Assembly (NCBI GenBank): GCA_964555675.1
Contig: CAZKTU010000315.1
Location: 1 to 6,657, forward strand
Length of the DNA: 6,657 nucleotides
Origin: CAIWXH01 sp964555675
Lineage (GTDB): Bacteria > Chloroflexota > Chloroflexia > Chloroflexales > Chloroflexaceae
Direction of reading: 5' to 3'
The notes below the pieces were generated by a model. The model had not been told where the DNA came from. It ran no database searches and saw only the letters and a program-made list of their open reading frames with translations. This document shows positions 5,382-6,657 of this stretch, piece by piece (the first letter of the stretch is position 1; each line of letters starts with the position of its first letter). The translations under genes and the position numbers were made by a program.

Positions 5382-6116
5382 CTATAGCATGCCGCCGGTC
5401 ACGCGGAGGTTCTGGCCGCTGACCCAGCGCGCGTCGGGCGAGACGAGCAGGGCCACCGCGTCGGCGATGTCGGCCGGCTCGCCCAGGCGGCCCAGCGGCG
5501 TCTGGCTGACCAGATAGCCGATCTGCTCGGGCGGGAGCACGAGGCCGTCGGTGCGGGTCACCCCGGGCGAGATGGCGTTAACGGTGACGCCGCGCGGCCC
5601 GAGCTCCTTGGCTAGCGCCAGGGTGAACTGCTCGATCGCGGCCTTGCTGCCGGTGTAAGCCCCGGCGCCGGCCATGCTCTGCAGCGTGCCCGCGGTGGAG
5701 ATGTTGACGATCCGCCCGCCGTCGGCGAGGTGCTGCGCGGCCTGCTGGAGCATGAAGTAGACCCCGCGGGTCACCGCGAACATCTGGTCGTACTCGGCCT
5801 CGTCGAGCAGGGCCGTCGGCTTGAACACGCTCGCGCTTGCGGCGTTGTTGACCAGGATGTCGACGTGGTCGAAGCGCTCCAGCGCTGTGCTGAACAGCCG
5901 GCGGATGTCGGCGCTCACGCTGACGTCGGCCTGCACCGCCAGTGCCTCGGCGCCCTGGGCAACAATTTCGGCGACCACAGCCTCGGCCTGCGCGCGGTTC
6001 GCGTGGTAGGTGACCACGACGTTGGCCCCATCGCGGCCGAGCCGCAGGGCGATCGCCCGCCCGATCCCGCGCGATGCGCCGGTGACAATCGCAACCTTGC
6101 CGGAAAGCGTACCCAT
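5382..6116 (-). CDS. Classical short-chain dehydrogenase/reductase (FabG-like)
   Basis: A 244-residue classical SDR, the standard length. Motifs are the cofactor loop TGASRGIG (12-19), acidic VQADVS (61-66), LVNNAA (88-93), the catalytic Ser140 in VNISTAG, Tyr154 and Lys158 in GAYTGSK, and ELGPRGVTVNAISPG (171-185). It closes with WVSGQNLRVTGGML. The second strand reads VVVTYHANRA without an acidic residue at the end, which favours NADP(H). The Asn of the SDR Asn-Ser-Tyr-Lys tetrad appears to be absent: the segment reads MFAVTRGVYF (112-121), where relatives carry FAVNTRGVYF. The ATG at 6116 is preferred over upstream in-frame codons because AGAGGAG lies 9-10 bases before it and homology begins at GKVAIVTG. 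It is the first gene of the four-gene operon and faces the HxlR gene. Substrate is unknown; a carbonyl or alcohol is expected from the family. Confidence 0.93.
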   Translation of the reverse strand: MGTLSGKVAIVTGASRGIGRAIALRLGRDGANVVVTYHANRAQAEAVVAEIVAQGAEALAVQADVSVSADIRRLFSTALERFDHVDILVNNAASASVFKPTALLDEAEYDQMFAVTRGVYFMLQQAAQHLADGGRIVNISTAGTLQSMAGAGAYTGSKAAIEQFTLALAKELGPRGVTVNAISPGVTRTDGLVLPPEQIGYLVSQTPLGRLGEPADIADAVALLVSPDARWVSGQNLRVTGGML

Positions 6117-6138
6117 GTCGCCAAACTCCTCTCGCCAC

Positions 6139-6167
6139 TTGTCCTTCCACCGCTGGGAATATATACT
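6139..6167 (+). promoter_or_regulatory. Sigma-70-type promoter for the HxlR-family gene
   Basis: TTGTCC (6139-6144) and TATACT (6162-6167) stand 17 bases apart, with the start point expected near 6174. The -10 matches consensus at five of six positions. On the - strand the overlapping TATATT (6163-6158) would suit the SDR operon, but its -35 region (TTCCCT, about 6186-6181) is poor. The operon may therefore be weak, or depend on the regulator, or have its -35 covered by the adjacent dyads. Confidence 0.6.
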
Positions 6168-6184
6168 GTTACTAGCGAAAAGGG

Positions 6185-6202
6185 AAGTACTTACTTTGAA
6201 GT
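6185..6202. promoter_or_regulatory. Candidate HxlR operator in the divergent intergenic region
   Basis: Two adjoining dyads occupy this stretch: AAGTACTT, a perfect 8-base palindrome (6185-6192), then ACTT-TG-AAGT (6193-6202). Both are built from the same ACTT/AAGT half-site and stand out as AT-rich in GC-rich surroundings. The site lies just downstream of the likely start point of the regulator gene and upstream of the operon's -10. One dimer or two there could repress both directions, as HxlR proteins commonly do from divergent promoters. No binding evidence exists. Confidence 0.5.
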
Positions 6203-6229
6203 GCGTAGGTGGCGCGAGAGGAGGGCGGG

Positions 6230-6631
6230 GTGCAGCTGATGAACGAGCGTGAGATTCAGGACACCGAGGTGACCCCCGAGGGCATCCCGGGGGTCGAGGC
6301 AACGCTGGGGGCGATCGGCGGGAAGTGGAAGATCCTGATCCTCTGGCACCTGGGCATCCGCACCAGCCGCTACGGCGAGCTGCGCCGGCAGATCCCGGGG
6401 ATCACCGAGAAGATGCTGATCCAGCAGCTGCGCGAGCTGGAGCGCGACGGCATCATCGAGCGGCGGGTCTACCCGGAGGTCCCGCCGCGGGTGGAGTACG
6501 CCTTCAGCCCGTACGGCGCGAGCCTGCGCCCCGTCCTGTGCGCGCTACGGACGTGGGGCAACGGGCACCTGGCGCGCCAGAGCGAGGGGACGGCAGAGCA
6601 AGCGGGCGAGCCGATCGACGTGCGCGCGTGA
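6230..6631 (+). CDS. HxlR-family winged-helix transcriptional regulator
   Basis: A small (133-residue) dimeric winged-helix DNA-binding protein. The HxlR domain runs from about GVEATLGAIGGKWKILILWHL through RYGELRRQIPGITEKMLIQQLRELERDGIIERRVYPEVPPRVEYAFSPYGASLRPVLCALRTWG. It includes the GGKWK opening, the recognition helix (ITEKMLIQQLRELE) and the PEVPPRVEY wing. The GTG at 6230 is chosen because AGGAGGG (6219-6225) is correctly spaced; ATG 6239 is the alternative and GTG 6209 lies before the ribosome site. Many relatives carry a redox-active Cys just before the P-V-E-A/T stretch (CPVEATL). Here it reads GIPGVEATL, so that switch is absent and the only Cys lies in the C-terminal helix (LCALRTWG). 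It is divergent from the SDR operon, which is its probable target. Confidence 0.93.
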   Translation: MQLMNEREIQDTEVTPEGIPGVEATLGAIGGKWKILILWHLGIRTSRYGELRRQIPGITEKMLIQQLRELERDGIIERRVYPEVPPRVEYAFSPYGASLRPVLCALRTWGNGHLARQSEGTAEQAGEPIDVRA

Positions 6632-6657
6632 GGGACAATGGGCCGCCGGAAGGCTCT

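Overview
The window is high-GC bacterial DNA with no rRNA, tRNA, CRISPR or insertion sequence visible. The gene families, GC-rich third codon positions and GTG/TTG starts with strong AGGAGG-type ribosome sites fit a high-GC Chloroflexota or Actinomycetota genome. That is an inference from style; the sequence alone does not fix the taxon.

Left half (1-3549, all + strand): the 3' end of a TetR-type regulator, then a MerR/GyrI-type regulator gene broken by an internal out-of-frame deletion. Next come an intact class I SAM-dependent methyltransferase and an NmrA-type atypical SDR. These are followed by a short relic of a classical SDR and a GNAT acetyltransferase gene that keeps only its two ends. 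Both the broken merR-type gene and the methyltransferase sit behind nearly identical MerR-class promoters with a 19-bp spacer and the operator in the spacer. The regulator therefore probably controlled itself and the methyltransferase-NmrA pair.

Right half (3603-6631): a tight four-gene operon on the - strand, read SDR oxidoreductase, SRPBCC protein, pirin-like bicupin, SnoaL/NTF2-like protein. It is divergent from an HxlR-family regulator on the + strand. The last three genes are translationally coupled (a TAATG overlap, then a TAAGGAG stop/ribosome-site fusion). The intergenic region holds a clear promoter for the regulator and ACTT/AAGT dyads that could be its operator. SDR, SRPBCC and SnoaL folds recur in polyketide and aromatic tailoring, and HxlR relatives often sense quinones or aldehydes. 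A small-molecule modification or detoxification cassette is plausible, but the substrate is unknown.

The main points for a second look are: the MerR regulator reduced to DNA-binding plus coiled coil while its two operators stay conserved; three decayed genes clustered within about 3 kb; an apparent one-codon loss of the catalytic Asn in the otherwise intact SDR; and the uncharacterised HxlR-controlled four-gene cassette.
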